NCBI GenBank assembly: GCA_030606585.1
Contig: JAUWGD010000007.1
Location: 1-25,849 of the forward strand
Direction of reading: 5' to 3'
DNA length: 25,849 nt
DNA from: Dehalococcoidales bacterium
GTDB taxonomy: Bacteria; Chloroflexota; Dehalococcoidia; Dehalococcoidales; RBG-16-60-22
Shown here: one piece after another, positions 15,333-23,350 of the stretch
How positions within the stretch are numbered: position 1 is the stretch's first letter
Layout of the letters: every line of letters starts with the position of its first letter
Position numbers and translations under genes: made by a program
The notes under the pieces: generated by a model
What the model saw: the letters and a program-made list of their open reading frames with translations, nothing else
What the model was told of the DNA's origin: nothing
The model's database searches: none

Positions 15333-16712
15333 ATGGCTGCAATAACCGATATTGTCAAACATTTTACCGGTACCAGGTACGAAGATTTACCCGCTGCCGC
15401 CTTAGAATCGGCCAAGAGAGAGGTACTGGACAGCCTGGCTACGGCCCTGGGAGGTTCGTCGAAGGCGGGCGTGGGCGAACTGGTTGATATGGTCAGGGAA
15501 TGGGGAGGCAGCGAGCAGAGCACCATCATCGCCTACGGGTTAAAATGCCCCGCCCCCAACGCGGCACAGGTCAACGGCACGATGATACATGCCCTCGATT
15601 ACGACGACGGACATCAGGTAGCCCTGGTACACATAGGATGCGTCGCCGTGTCGACCTGTTTCGCGGTGGCGGAACGGATGGGAAAAATAAGCGGCAAAGA
15701 GTTAATAACCGCTATCGCCCTTGGCGGCGATTTCCTGGCCAGGCTGGGACTGGCCAGCAAGCCGGGTAGCAGCGCTCTCAGCTCCGGGTGGCACCCGACC
15801 ACCCTGTTCGGTTTCCTGGGTTCCGCCGCCATGGCCGGCAGGCTGATGGGACTCGACGAAGAAAAAATGATAAATGCCCTGGGTCTCGCCTACCACCAGT
15901 GCGGAGGAGCCGGTTCCGGCGTGGCTGACGGCGCGCTGGCGAAAAGGATGGGGCCGGGACTGGCGGCTAAAGCCGGTATCACGGCCGCCCTGATGGCCGA
16001 AAGAGGCATTACGGGCGAGAGGGACTCTCTCGAAAGTAGAACCGGGCTTTTCAACGCCTACATGGGGGGAGACTACGATGTTAATATACTCACCTCGGAT
16101 TTAGGTAAAAGGTTCGAAGGAGTCAATATAGGTGATAAGCCCTATCCCTGCTGCGGGCTCACCCATGCCTGCATCGATGCGGCACTTGCCCTGAAGTCCC
16201 GACATGAGATTAATCCCGACCGGATACGAGATATCACGGTATACGGGGGACAGTCAGTATACGGCCTATCTCAGCCCCCGGAAATAAAGCGCGCCCCGCG
16301 GACAATTACCGACGCCCAATTCAGCGTACCCTGGATAGTTGCCACGGCTCTGGTCAGGGGCAGGGTTACCGTGGACGACTTTACCGATGAAGCTTTAAGA
16401 AGGCAGGAAATCCTGAATACAGCACAAAAGGTATCCGCCGTGCTTGACACTTCCATGGACCGGCACGGCGTCGGGCCGGGCGGGGTAATCATTACGATGA
16501 ACGACGGCACGGAGTACACCGATGAAGTGGAGCACTGCCTGGGCAGCGTGGAAAGACCGATGACATTCGAAGACTGCACCGTTAAATTCAGGGAATGCAC
16601 CGCCTGCTCGATAAAGCCGCTGCCCGCTGATACGGTCGAGAGAGTAATCGATATGATAGCGCGCCTTAATGAACTGGACGACGCTACGGATATTATCAGG
16701 CTGCTTGGTTAG
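15333..16712 (+). CDS. MmgE/PrpD family protein (2-methylcitrate dehydratase-like)
   Basis: The 459-residue length and the whole pattern match MmgE/PrpD: a helical first domain with LDSLATALGGSS (about 30-41), NGTMIHALDYDDGH (71-84), HPTTLFGFLGSAA, the conserved KPYPCCGLTHACIDAALAL around 270, and a C-terminal domain ending after a cysteine-containing EDCTVKFRECTACS. Family members dehydrate 2-methylcitrate, or act on other di- and tricarboxylic acids (iminodisuccinate epimerase and cis-aconitate decarboxylase are relatives). No prpB, prpC or acnD homologue is present, so this is not the standard methylcitrate cycle. In this operon a dehydration or hydration of a hydroxy acid before or after the aldolase step is likely. 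Confidence 0.92.
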   Translation: MAAITDIVKHFTGTRYEDLPAAALESAKREVLDSLATALGGSSKAGVGELVDMVREWGGSEQSTIIAYGLKCPAPNAAQVNGTMIHALDYDDGHQVALVHIGCVAVSTCFAVAERMGKISGKELITAIALGGDFLARLGLASKPGSSALSSGWHPTTLFGFLGSAAMAGRLMGLDEEKMINALGLAYHQCGGAGSGVADGALAKRMGPGLAAKAGITAALMAERGITGERDSLESRTGLFNAYMGGDYDVNILTSDLGKRFEGVNIGDKPYPCCGLTHACIDAALALKSRHEINPDRIRDITVYGGQSVYGLSQPPEIKRAPRTITDAQFSVPWIVATALVRGRVTVDDFTDEALRRQEILNTAQKVSAVLDTSMDRHGVGPGGVIITMNDGTEYTDEVEHCLGSVERPMTFEDCTVKFRECTACSIKPLPADTVERVIDMIARLNELDDATDIIRLLG

Positions 16713-16741
16713 TATATCAAGCGTTAGCGGAGGATGATGCC

Positions 16742-17437
16742 ATGGCTACTAAAAAAGATGACAATATTAAAATAAAAGAAATAATGTACTTCGAAAGACC
16801 GCGACGGTCGAACACCGACGCTTTGCTCGAATTCTTCGTTAAAAAGATAGAGACCCTGGATTTACATCATGTGATGATTGCATGGGACAGCGGGTACACG
16901 CTCCATAAATTTCTGAAAGCAACCAAAAACCTCAAGCTCAAGCTCGATATTACGACGGTGACCAATCCCAAGGGAGGGACAATCGGTGGGAGGAGCGTAT
17001 CTATCGACGATGCAACCCGGGAGGAACTGGAGAAAAAAGGTATAAAAGTCTGTTATCTCAACGACGATTTACAGCTCGGTGAACCTGCGTCCCCGTCCCC
17101 CCACCAGAAGTTCCTCAGAGACATGCTGCTTCCCTGGGTTCCGGCGCATATCGACCCCTTGAGCATGGATGCCGGTGTGGATTTATCCCTTTTTCTCACG
17201 TTAAGCCAGGGCTTCCGCGTCTGCGTGGGATGCCTGGTGCTGGCGGTAAAACACGGGCTTATCCCCGAGGGCGAGAGGGTGCTGTGCCTGGCCGGACAGG
17301 CTACGGCAATCGTTCTCCAGGCCGGCAAGACCGCCAGAACATGCTACGTGAAAGAAATACTCGGCTACGAACTGAATTCCGATTGGCTGCAGATGCCCAG
17401 GAGGAATATGAAGAAAATGGTAGCCATAACAAAATAG
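16742..17437 (+). CDS. Stand-alone pyruvate-kinase C-terminal (alpha/beta) domain-like protein
   Basis: The 231-residue protein has no TIM barrel and no kinase residues. It resembles the free-standing pyruvate kinase C-terminal-domain family of archaea and anaerobes: a TDALLEFFVKKIETLDLHHV helix-strand, IAWDSGYTLHKFLKAT, a DITTVTNPKGG strand, EELEKKGIKVCYLNDDL, then FRVCVGCLVLAVKHGLIPEG, VLCLAGQATAIVLQAG and TCYVKEILGYE. The usual GGTGRGADTA loop is replaced by AGQATAIV, so any anion-binding site is altered. Such proteins are often found next to AOR or sulfur-related genes, but their role is unknown; a regulatory or ligand-sensing function is possible. GGAGG precedes the ATG, and gaps on both sides are under 40 bases. 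Fold call moderately sure. Confidence 0.7.
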   Translation: MATKKDDNIKIKEIMYFERPRRSNTDALLEFFVKKIETLDLHHVMIAWDSGYTLHKFLKATKNLKLKLDITTVTNPKGGTIGGRSVSIDDATREELEKKGIKVCYLNDDLQLGEPASPSPHQKFLRDMLLPWVPAHIDPLSMDAGVDLSLFLTLSQGFRVCVGCLVLAVKHGLIPEGERVLCLAGQATAIVLQAGKTARTCYVKEILGYELNSDWLQMPRRNMKKMVAITK

Positions 17438-17475
17438 ATTCTTATTAAAAACAATAGAGCTGAAAGGGGCGTAAG

Positions 17476-19281
17476 ATGGCCAGGGGATACATGGGTAAAA
17501 TCCTTTTCGTGAATCTTTCCACCGGTGAAATCAAAGAGGAGAAACCGGAAGAAAGACTGTACCGGGACTTTATCGGGGGCTATGGCATTGGCTCTCGGAT
17601 TCTTTACAGTCGCCAGAAAGGCGGGGCAGACCCCCTGGGACCGGAGAATACGCTCGGCTTTCTAACGGGCCCACTCACCGGTACTCCTTCCACTTTTGCC
17701 GGTCGATATGCCGTAGTGGCGAAATCGCCGCTTACCGGCGGGTGGGGAGATTCCAACGGCGGAGGGCATTTCGCGCCTCAAATAAAGTTTGCCGGCTATG
17801 ACGCCGTGTTCCTCACCGGGATAGCGGAAAAACCGGTCTACCTGTTTCTAGATGACGGCAAAGCCGAGTTAAAAGACGCCGGTCACCTGTGGGGAAAGGA
17901 CTGCTTCGAGACCGAGGACACGCTGCGTGCCGAACTGGGCGGAGGGGTGGAAAGCGTCTGCATCGGCCCGCCCGGCGAGAGACTCTCCCTTATTTCCTGC
18001 ATTATCACCAGGAGAGGAGCCGCGGCGGGACGCTCGGGGCTGGGGGCGGTGATGGGTTCCAAGAGACTCAAGGCGGTGGCAGCCAGAGGCAATCAGGAAA
18101 TCCCGGTATTCGATATTGAAGCGGCAAACAAACTGAGAAAAGAGCATATAGCCGCGATGAAGAGCTTCAGCGGCGGCATGGAGACTCTTGAGGGATTTCA
18201 CAAGTACGGCACTTCCCATGTTGCCGAAGGCTTTGCCCATAGCGGTAATACACCGGTGAAAAACTGGGGCGGCGTTGGCGTTAATGATTTACCCGATGCC
18301 TCCGGCCTTTCCGGTGACGCGGCTATAGCCAATATCGAAACGAGAACAGGCTGCTGGCATTGTCCGATAGGCTGTGAAGGCAGGCTGAAAGCGGGACAGG
18401 GCGAGTACAAGTACCCGGCCGGCACCCGCCGTATAGAATATGAAACCCAGGCATCTTTCGGCACGATGTGCCTTAACAGTAACACGGAAGCGCTCAATAT
18501 GCTTAACCATTTATGCAACAGCTACGGTCTGGATACTATCTCCGGCGGCACGGTCATGGCCTTTGCCATCGAGTGCTATGAGAACGGTATTATTACCAAA
18601 GCGGATACCGATGGTATTGAGCTTACCTGGGGTAACCATCAGGCCATCGTCGCCATGACGGAAAAGATGGTAAAGGGAGAAGGTCTCGGCGCCATACTGG
18701 CTAACGGCGTAAAAGTAGCCGCCGAGAAAATCGGCAAGGGATCCGAAGAGTACGCCGTGCATATCGGCGGGCAGGAACTGGGCATGCACGACCCCAGGTT
18801 GGCTAATTTCCCGGATGCAACATCCGCGGCGCGCTATCTGATGGACGCAACCCCGGGCCGCCATACCCAGATGAGTTTCGGGCCTGCTAGCTTCGGCATG
18901 CAGGTTGTCAATGCCGCCGGCTGGTGCATGTTCAGCGACCTCGTAGGGGGAAACACCATAAAATACGTCGCGGGATTCATGAACGCCGTGACCGGCTGGG
19001 ACCGTTCCGAGGACGAGCTTCTCAAGTGCGGTGAGCGGATTGTGAATATGCGGCATGTTTTTAACCTGCGTGAAGGCATCAATCCTCTAGAGCATAAAGT
19101 GCATCCCAGGATAATCGGTAGACCGCCGTTAGAAGCGGGGCCGCTGGCCGGCGCCTCCGCCGATATCGAGGCACAGGCGTACTGGGGCCTCGGAGCCCTG
19201 GACTGGAGCCGGTCCACCACCAAACCCAGCCAGAAAAAGCTGCTGGAACTGGGCCTGGATGATGTGGCGGAAGAGCTGTGA
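17476..19281 (+). CDS. Aldehyde:ferredoxin oxidoreductase family protein (AOR 2)
   Basis: The 601-residue protein is a close paralog of AOR 1 from end to end (GYMGKIL, RDFIGGYGIG, KSPLTGGWGDSNGGG, GRSGLGAVMGSKRLKAV, KPSQKKLLELGLDDVAEEL). The cluster ligands are C293, C296, C300 (CWHCPIGC) with a distal C484 (AAGWCMF). The active-site region between about 430 and 500 differs clearly from AOR 1 (GPASFGMQVVNAAGWCMFSD against QQHVVMCTGMCLFVNG), which suggests a different aldehyde. The two AOR genes bracket the operon as first and last members. AAAGGGG precedes the ATG by about eight bases. Tungsten-dependent oxidation of an aldehyde coupled to ferredoxin is expected, but neither direction nor substrate can be fixed from sequence. 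Confidence 0.94.
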   Translation: MARGYMGKILFVNLSTGEIKEEKPEERLYRDFIGGYGIGSRILYSRQKGGADPLGPENTLGFLTGPLTGTPSTFAGRYAVVAKSPLTGGWGDSNGGGHFAPQIKFAGYDAVFLTGIAEKPVYLFLDDGKAELKDAGHLWGKDCFETEDTLRAELGGGVESVCIGPPGERLSLISCIITRRGAAAGRSGLGAVMGSKRLKAVAARGNQEIPVFDIEAANKLRKEHIAAMKSFSGGMETLEGFHKYGTSHVAEGFAHSGNTPVKNWGGVGVNDLPDASGLSGDAAIANIETRTGCWHCPIGCEGRLKAGQGEYKYPAGTRRIEYETQASFGTMCLNSNTEALNMLNHLCNSYGLDTISGGTVMAFAIECYENGIITKADTDGIELTWGNHQAIVAMTEKMVKGEGLGAILANGVKVAAEKIGKGSEEYAVHIGGQELGMHDPRLANFPDATSAARYLMDATPGRHTQMSFGPASFGMQVVNAAGWCMFSDLVGGNTIKYVAGFMNAVTGWDRSEDELLKCGERIVNMRHVFNLREGINPLEHKVHPRIIGRPPLEAGPLAGASADIEAQAYWGLGALDWSRSTTKPSQKKLLELGLDDVAEEL

Positions 19282-19358
19282 CCGCCGATGAATCCACCGA
19301 CGCCGTAATCTTTATCATCCGATAAAAAAATATATTCCTTTTTCACTTTAACTGCCTA

Positions 19359-19387
19359 TTGACAACATCAGATACTAAGAATATCAT
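19359..19387 (+). promoter_or_regulatory. Near-consensus sigma-70 promoter
   Basis: TTGACA (19359-19364) and TATCAT (19382-19387) are separated by exactly 17 bp: a perfect -35 and five of six in the -10. Predicted start near 19394. With the promoter at 6979-7007 it is the best promoter match in the window, and the first thing downstream is not a protein gene but a structured segment and a terminator. Confidence 0.65.
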
Positions 19388-19393
19388 TATATC

Positions 19394-19548
19394 TACGTAA
19401 CCCGAATATTCCTATTTGGGAGTCAGATGTGTTCATATCAAACCTGTCTGACCATGGGCTGGAATGCCGGAAGGCATTATCCGATGAACACATCTTTGCA
19501 TAGAGTATGTAAAGACACCGGTTTTACTATCGGTGTCTTTTTCTTTTG
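19394..19548 (+). ncRNA. Candidate small structured RNA or attenuating leader
   Basis: Between the promoter at 19359-19387 and the terminator at 19511-19548 lies a segment with a perfect 12-bp closing stem, AGATGTGTTCAT (19425-19436) with ATGAACACATCT (19484-19495). Inside it is a 6-bp hairpin with a GGAA (GNRA) tetraloop: AATGCC 19463-19468, GGCATT 19473-19478. No ORF with an SD fits this segment. Two readings are open: an independent RNA of about 155 nt, or a transcription-attenuation leader for the coiled-coil gene whose start is 34 bases past the T-run. I do not recognise a known riboswitch or small-RNA family. Confidence 0.45.
19511..19548 (+). terminator. Intrinsic terminator
   Basis: AAAGACACCG (19511-19520) pairs perfectly with CGGTGTCTTT (19531-19540), with a ten-base loop and a T-rich tail (TTCTTTTG). 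It can end the AOR operon transcript and also the shorter transcript from the promoter at 19359. Confidence 0.92.
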
Positions 19549-19581
19549 TAAAATAATACTTAAATGAAGGGGGATGGGGAA

Positions 19582-21963
19582 ATGGTTACGAAAAGACCAC
19601 GCACACACCAGGGAGATAAACCTGAAGAAACTCCGGAAATAATGACCAAGCCGCTTCCGCAAATCCTGGGCGAGATGGAAGCAAATATCCTGGCTGCCGC
19701 CACCGCGGCAAAAAAAGCTGAAGAATCCGCCAGAGCTGCCAGGGGAGCCGCCGGTGCCGCCACCACGGCATCCACGGAAGCCGCCAAGAGAGCCGAGGAA
19801 GCCCGCCTGGCGGGAGAAAGCGCCGCTGCGAAAGCCACACAGTCAGCCAGCGACGCAGCGTCTAAAGCCGAGGCGATTGCCACGGCGGCCAGAGACGTTG
19901 CCGAGGAAGCCGCCAGGAAAGCCGAAGAAGCAGACCGGGGAGCCAGAGAGGCCGCTAATATTTTCCAGAAAGACGCCGAAACAGCCACCAAAACCTCTCA
20001 GGAAGCGGCTACCAAAGCGGCTAAAGAAGGCGAGGCAGCCATAAAAGCCGCCGAGGCAGCCAGGCGAGTGTCTGAAGAAGCCGCCCGGCAAGCCGAAGAA
20101 GCCAGTGCTTTGGCCAGGGAAGCGGCCGCCGAGGCTGCTAGAGCTGCCGATGAAGCGGCAAGCAGGGCCGAAGAAGCTGCTTTAAGAGCCGAGCAAACCG
20201 CTAACGAAGCCAAATACGCTGCCGAGGAAGCCACTCAGAAAGCAGAAGAGGTAAGCCTGGCCGCCAGAGAAGCAGCCGCCCTCGCCGCTCAATCATCCGA
20301 GGAAGCGGCTGCCCGTGCTGAAGAACTGGCGGTGGCAGCCAAGACAGCGGTAGAGGAATCTATTGAAAAATCTAACGCTTCCGGGAAAGATGCCGACGAA
20401 AGCACCCGAAACGCCGTTACCGCCCGGGCGGCGCTGGCCAAAATTGTGACCCCGGAAACAGCCACCAGAGCCGACGAGACTGGCAGGAAAGCCAAGAGAG
20501 CCGCTGTTACCGCCTTCCAGGCAGCCGAAGAGACCGACCGGAAATCCGAGACGGCCGCTATAGCCGGAGACGACGCTATCAGCGCGGCGACGAAAGTAAC
20601 GGGAATACTGGCGGGAAGAGTCGATGAGGCAGGCAGAGAGACAAAACAAGTCGCGGCTACCGGCTTTTTAACCGCGGGCAGGATTCGCAAGAAAGCCGAG
20701 GCTGCCGACATTGCCGGAGACGAAGGCATCGAAGACGCGGCTAAAGCGCTGCACCAGATGGTAAGCCGGGCCGAAGAACTGGCTAAAGCCGCCGAGGCGG
20801 CGTCCAACGCGGCAACCAAGTCATCGGAGTCCGCCAGAATGGCAGCCGAGGCGGCTATGAGAGCCGCCGGCGAAGAAGCCACCGCCAAGGCCGAGGAAGC
20901 CAAGAGAGCCGCCGAAGAAGCCGGACTTAAGGCTGAAATAGCCGCAAAACATGCCAGGGAAGCCGCCGAAGCGGCAACCCATTCTGTAAAAGAAGAAGTT
21001 GTTACCAAAACCGAAGAAATTAAGAAAACCTCCGAAGAAGCAATAGAAAAGGCTAAAGAAGTCAGTACCGGCGTATCTGCGGTCACCGAGGCGGATGCCG
21101 TCCGGGCAGAGCGTATTGCCAGACTGGCTCAGAAGTCCGTCGAAGCCTCCATAAAAGAAGCTATTACATCCGGAAACCTAGCTGACAAGACCGCTGCCGG
21201 TGCTACAGAAGCCCGTGAAGAGACGAAAAAGAATACGTCCGTAAATACTGCTGAGAAAGCGGATGATGCGGGCGAAAAAGCTAAAAGCGCTGCCGCCGCC
21301 GCATATCGCTCATCAGAAGAGCTTGAAAGGAAAGTGGAGACAGCCGCGATGGCCGCCGATGAAGCTATCGATGCATCTTCCAGGTTATCGGGCAGAGTGG
21401 CAGATAGAGTCAAAACCGCTGGTGAGAAGTCTATGGCCACGACTACTACCGGTAAAAATACAGCCGATGAAATTCGAAAGAAAGCTAAAATTGCCGATAT
21501 CGCCGGAGACGCTGCCATCGATGCCGCCACCCGGACATTGCATAAGCTGGTAAAGCAGGCGGAGGAAATGGGCAGAAAGGCGAAAACAGCCGCGGATGCC
21601 GCCGCGAAAGCCTCGGCAGAGGCCAGGAAGGCCGCCGAAACCGCCGGCAGGACATCACTCAGCGCTTCGCAGAAGGCCGAGGAAGCCGCTCAAGGCGCCA
21701 AGTCACTCGCCGCCGACACCATCAGAAAAGCCGAGGAAATGGCGGTCAGGATAGAGAAGGCTCATCAAAACACCGTCGAAGAGGTAAAAACACTTTCCGC
21801 CAGAGTAGATGAAGCCTTTGGTATGGCCAAAGACGCCCTTGATAAAATCAGGGGTCTGTCTCAGAGGGTGTTAACCAGCTGGGAAATGGGGGTAATTATT
21901 CTCGCGGTAGTTGCCGCCGCCACCATGATAGGTTTCGGCCTGGCTGCCGTATTGATACCGTAA
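19582..21963 (+). CDS. Long Ala/Glu/Lys-rich coiled-coil protein with C-terminal membrane anchor
   Basis: I prefer ATG 19582 over 19564 because AAGGGGG (19567-19573) sits eight bases before it. The 793-residue product has no signal peptide. Residues about 25-255 are short A-E-E-A / A-x-x-A-A-x-K-A-E-E repeats predicted as continuous helix or coiled coil. Residues about 257-430 and 520-694 are two diverged copies of a roughly 175-residue unit, sharing for example GRIRKKAEAADIAGDEGIEDAA and DEIRKKAKIADIAGDAAIDAA (short excerpts). One hydrophobic helix (MGVIILAVVAAATMIGFGLA) ends the chain, so it is probably tail-anchored in the membrane with the rod in the cytoplasm. A structural, scaffold or stress (LEA-like) role is conceivable. 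Low complexity makes homology searches unreliable. Confidence 0.85.
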   Translation: MVTKRPRTHQGDKPEETPEIMTKPLPQILGEMEANILAAATAAKKAEESARAARGAAGAATTASTEAAKRAEEARLAGESAAAKATQSASDAASKAEAIATAARDVAEEAARKAEEADRGAREAANIFQKDAETATKTSQEAATKAAKEGEAAIKAAEAARRVSEEAARQAEEASALAREAAAEAARAADEAASRAEEAALRAEQTANEAKYAAEEATQKAEEVSLAAREAAALAAQSSEEAAARAEELAVAAKTAVEESIEKSNASGKDADESTRNAVTARAALAKIVTPETATRADETGRKAKRAAVTAFQAAEETDRKSETAAIAGDDAISAATKVTGILAGRVDEAGRETKQVAATGFLTAGRIRKKAEAADIAGDEGIEDAAKALHQMVSRAEELAKAAEAASNAATKSSESARMAAEAAMRAAGEEATAKAEEAKRAAEEAGLKAEIAAKHAREAAEAATHSVKEEVVTKTEEIKKTSEEAIEKAKEVSTGVSAVTEADAVRAERIARLAQKSVEASIKEAITSGNLADKTAAGATEAREETKKNTSVNTAEKADDAGEKAKSAAAAAYRSSEELERKVETAAMAADEAIDASSRLSGRVADRVKTAGEKSMATTTTGKNTADEIRKKAKIADIAGDAAIDAATRTLHKLVKQAEEMGRKAKTAADAAAKASAEARKAAETAGRTSLSASQKAEEAAQGAKSLAADTIRKAEEMAVRIEKAHQNTVEEVKTLSARVDEAFGMAKDALDKIRGLSQRVLTSWEMGVIILAVVAAATMIGFGLAAVLIP

Positions 21964-22031
21964 TCAAGGAAGCAGCATTAAGTTAATATATAGCTCACCG
22001 GCGCCGGGTATAATCGCGGTGGCAGCCGGAG

Positions 22032-23300
22032 TTATATCGCTTTTTCCGCAAGTTCCACGATATCGTACACCTTGAGGCTGCTGCCGCTCTCTTTAACGGC
22101 CTCGCCAAGCGTCTTCTCACACCACGGGCAGGCGGAGACGATAGCTTCGGCTCCGGTAGCCCCGGCTTCCTTTATCCTCTCTCCGGCCGTCCACATGGCA
22201 AACTCAGGATTGGACTCATTTACGCCGCCGCCAGCGCCGCAGCACCAGGCATACTCCTTAATCCTGTCCATTTCCACGAGCTGTATACCGGATATGGCCT
22301 TGAGAACATCACGCGGCGGTTCGTAGACGCCGTGAGTGCCGCGCCGGAATACCTTCGGGGGGTCGAACCTGCGTTGAATACCGGGAACCCTCTTGCCTTT
22401 CCAGTGTATCCAGAGTTCGCCCAGTCTGCCGAGGTGGCACGGGTCGTGGTAGGTGACGTTCATTTTTACTTGTTTAGTTAGCTTCAGCCTGCCTTCCCTG
22501 ATTAACCGGTCGAGGTATTCGGTGATATGCACGACTTCCAGGTTGCCCTTCAGATTGTATTTATCATAGAGCACCTTGAAAGCCTGATAGCCGTCGGCAC
22601 AGGACGTCACCACCGTTTGCACGCCGGCTTTCTTAATCGCCTCCATATTCTTCCTAGCCTGGTCGAGAAAGTCCTGCTTGTAGCCCATCTGGTAAGCCCG
22701 GCCGCCGCAGCATGTCTCGTTATTACCGGCGATACCGAAATCGACGCCCGCCTCTTTGAGCAGCCTGGCGGTGGCTTTCGCCAGCTTCCACATGTCCCTG
22801 TTATAGCTGGTCAAACAGCCGACATGATAGAGGACTTTCACCTTCTGCCGGGTGGCGTCTTTGATGTCCAGCCCTTCAGCCCAGGCGCCGCGTTTTATCC
22901 CGGCTCCCGGAACCATTGTTCCCTGTTTCCGCAGACTCCCGATGACTTTTTCGAGGGCGGGGTGGGTATGGCCTTCCTCCACCGCCTTTATCCTGAACTC
23001 GTATATCGGTTCGAGGACTTCCATGTCCATGGCGTATTTACAGGAGACATCACAGCCGCCGCACGTCTGGCAATTATAGATAATGTGCTTAAGCTTATCG
23101 GTGTAATCTATCCGGTTCTCCAGCATAGCCACGCCCATACCCATCCTGCCGCCCCCCGAGTAGGCATTGAAGTTATATCTGGATATGCTCGGGCAGATAT
23201 TTACGGGCTGTTCTCCCTCTACCTTTTCCAGGGGTATGAATTTACAGATACTGCACTTGTTGCACATTTCCATGTCTTCTCGGAAATCTTCCAGTGCCAT
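22032..23300 (-). CDS. HdrD/GlpC/GlcF-like Fe-S oxidoreductase (two CCG domains)
   Basis: The 422-residue protein has two N-terminal [4Fe-4S] motifs: C13, C16, C19 with C36, and CQTCGGCDVSC at about 75-85. Two cysteine-rich CCG domains follow: HVGCLTS ... ETCCGGRAY in the middle and HDPCHLGR ... WCCGAGGG near the C-terminus. This is the layout of heterodisulfide reductase HdrD, GlpC and GlcF-type subunits, which pass electrons from a partner flavoprotein to quinones, disulfides or ferredoxin. There is no membrane span. AAGGAGA precedes ATG 23300. It lies 50 bases after the FAD oxidase gene on the same strand, so the two make a natural dehydrogenase complex. The final electron acceptor is not evident. 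Confidence 0.9.
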   Translation of the reverse strand: MALEDFREDMEMCNKCSICKFIPLEKVEGEQPVNICPSISRYNFNAYSGGGRMGMGVAMLENRIDYTDKLKHIIYNCQTCGGCDVSCKYAMDMEVLEPIYEFRIKAVEEGHTHPALEKVIGSLRKQGTMVPGAGIKRGAWAEGLDIKDATRQKVKVLYHVGCLTSYNRDMWKLAKATARLLKEAGVDFGIAGNNETCCGGRAYQMGYKQDFLDQARKNMEAIKKAGVQTVVTSCADGYQAFKVLYDKYNLKGNLEVVHITEYLDRLIREGRLKLTKQVKMNVTYHDPCHLGRLGELWIHWKGKRVPGIQRRFDPPKVFRRGTHGVYEPPRDVLKAISGIQLVEMDRIKEYAWCCGAGGGVNESNPEFAMWTAGERIKEAGATGAEAIVSACPWCEKTLGEAVKESGSSLKVYDIVELAEKAI

Positions 23301-23350
23301 CTCATTCTCTCCTTAAAAACATCCATCAATAACAACATCACCCGCCGGGG

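Noticed and set aside
19564..19581. Upstream ATG 19564 as start of the coiled-coil gene
   Set aside because: It has no SD; the purine-rich stretch after it is the SD for ATG 19582.
20289..21086. 265-codon minus-strand Ala/Ser-rich ORF opposite the coiled-coil gene
   Set aside because: It is the complement of repeated GCC/GAA codons; low-complexity shadow without SD.
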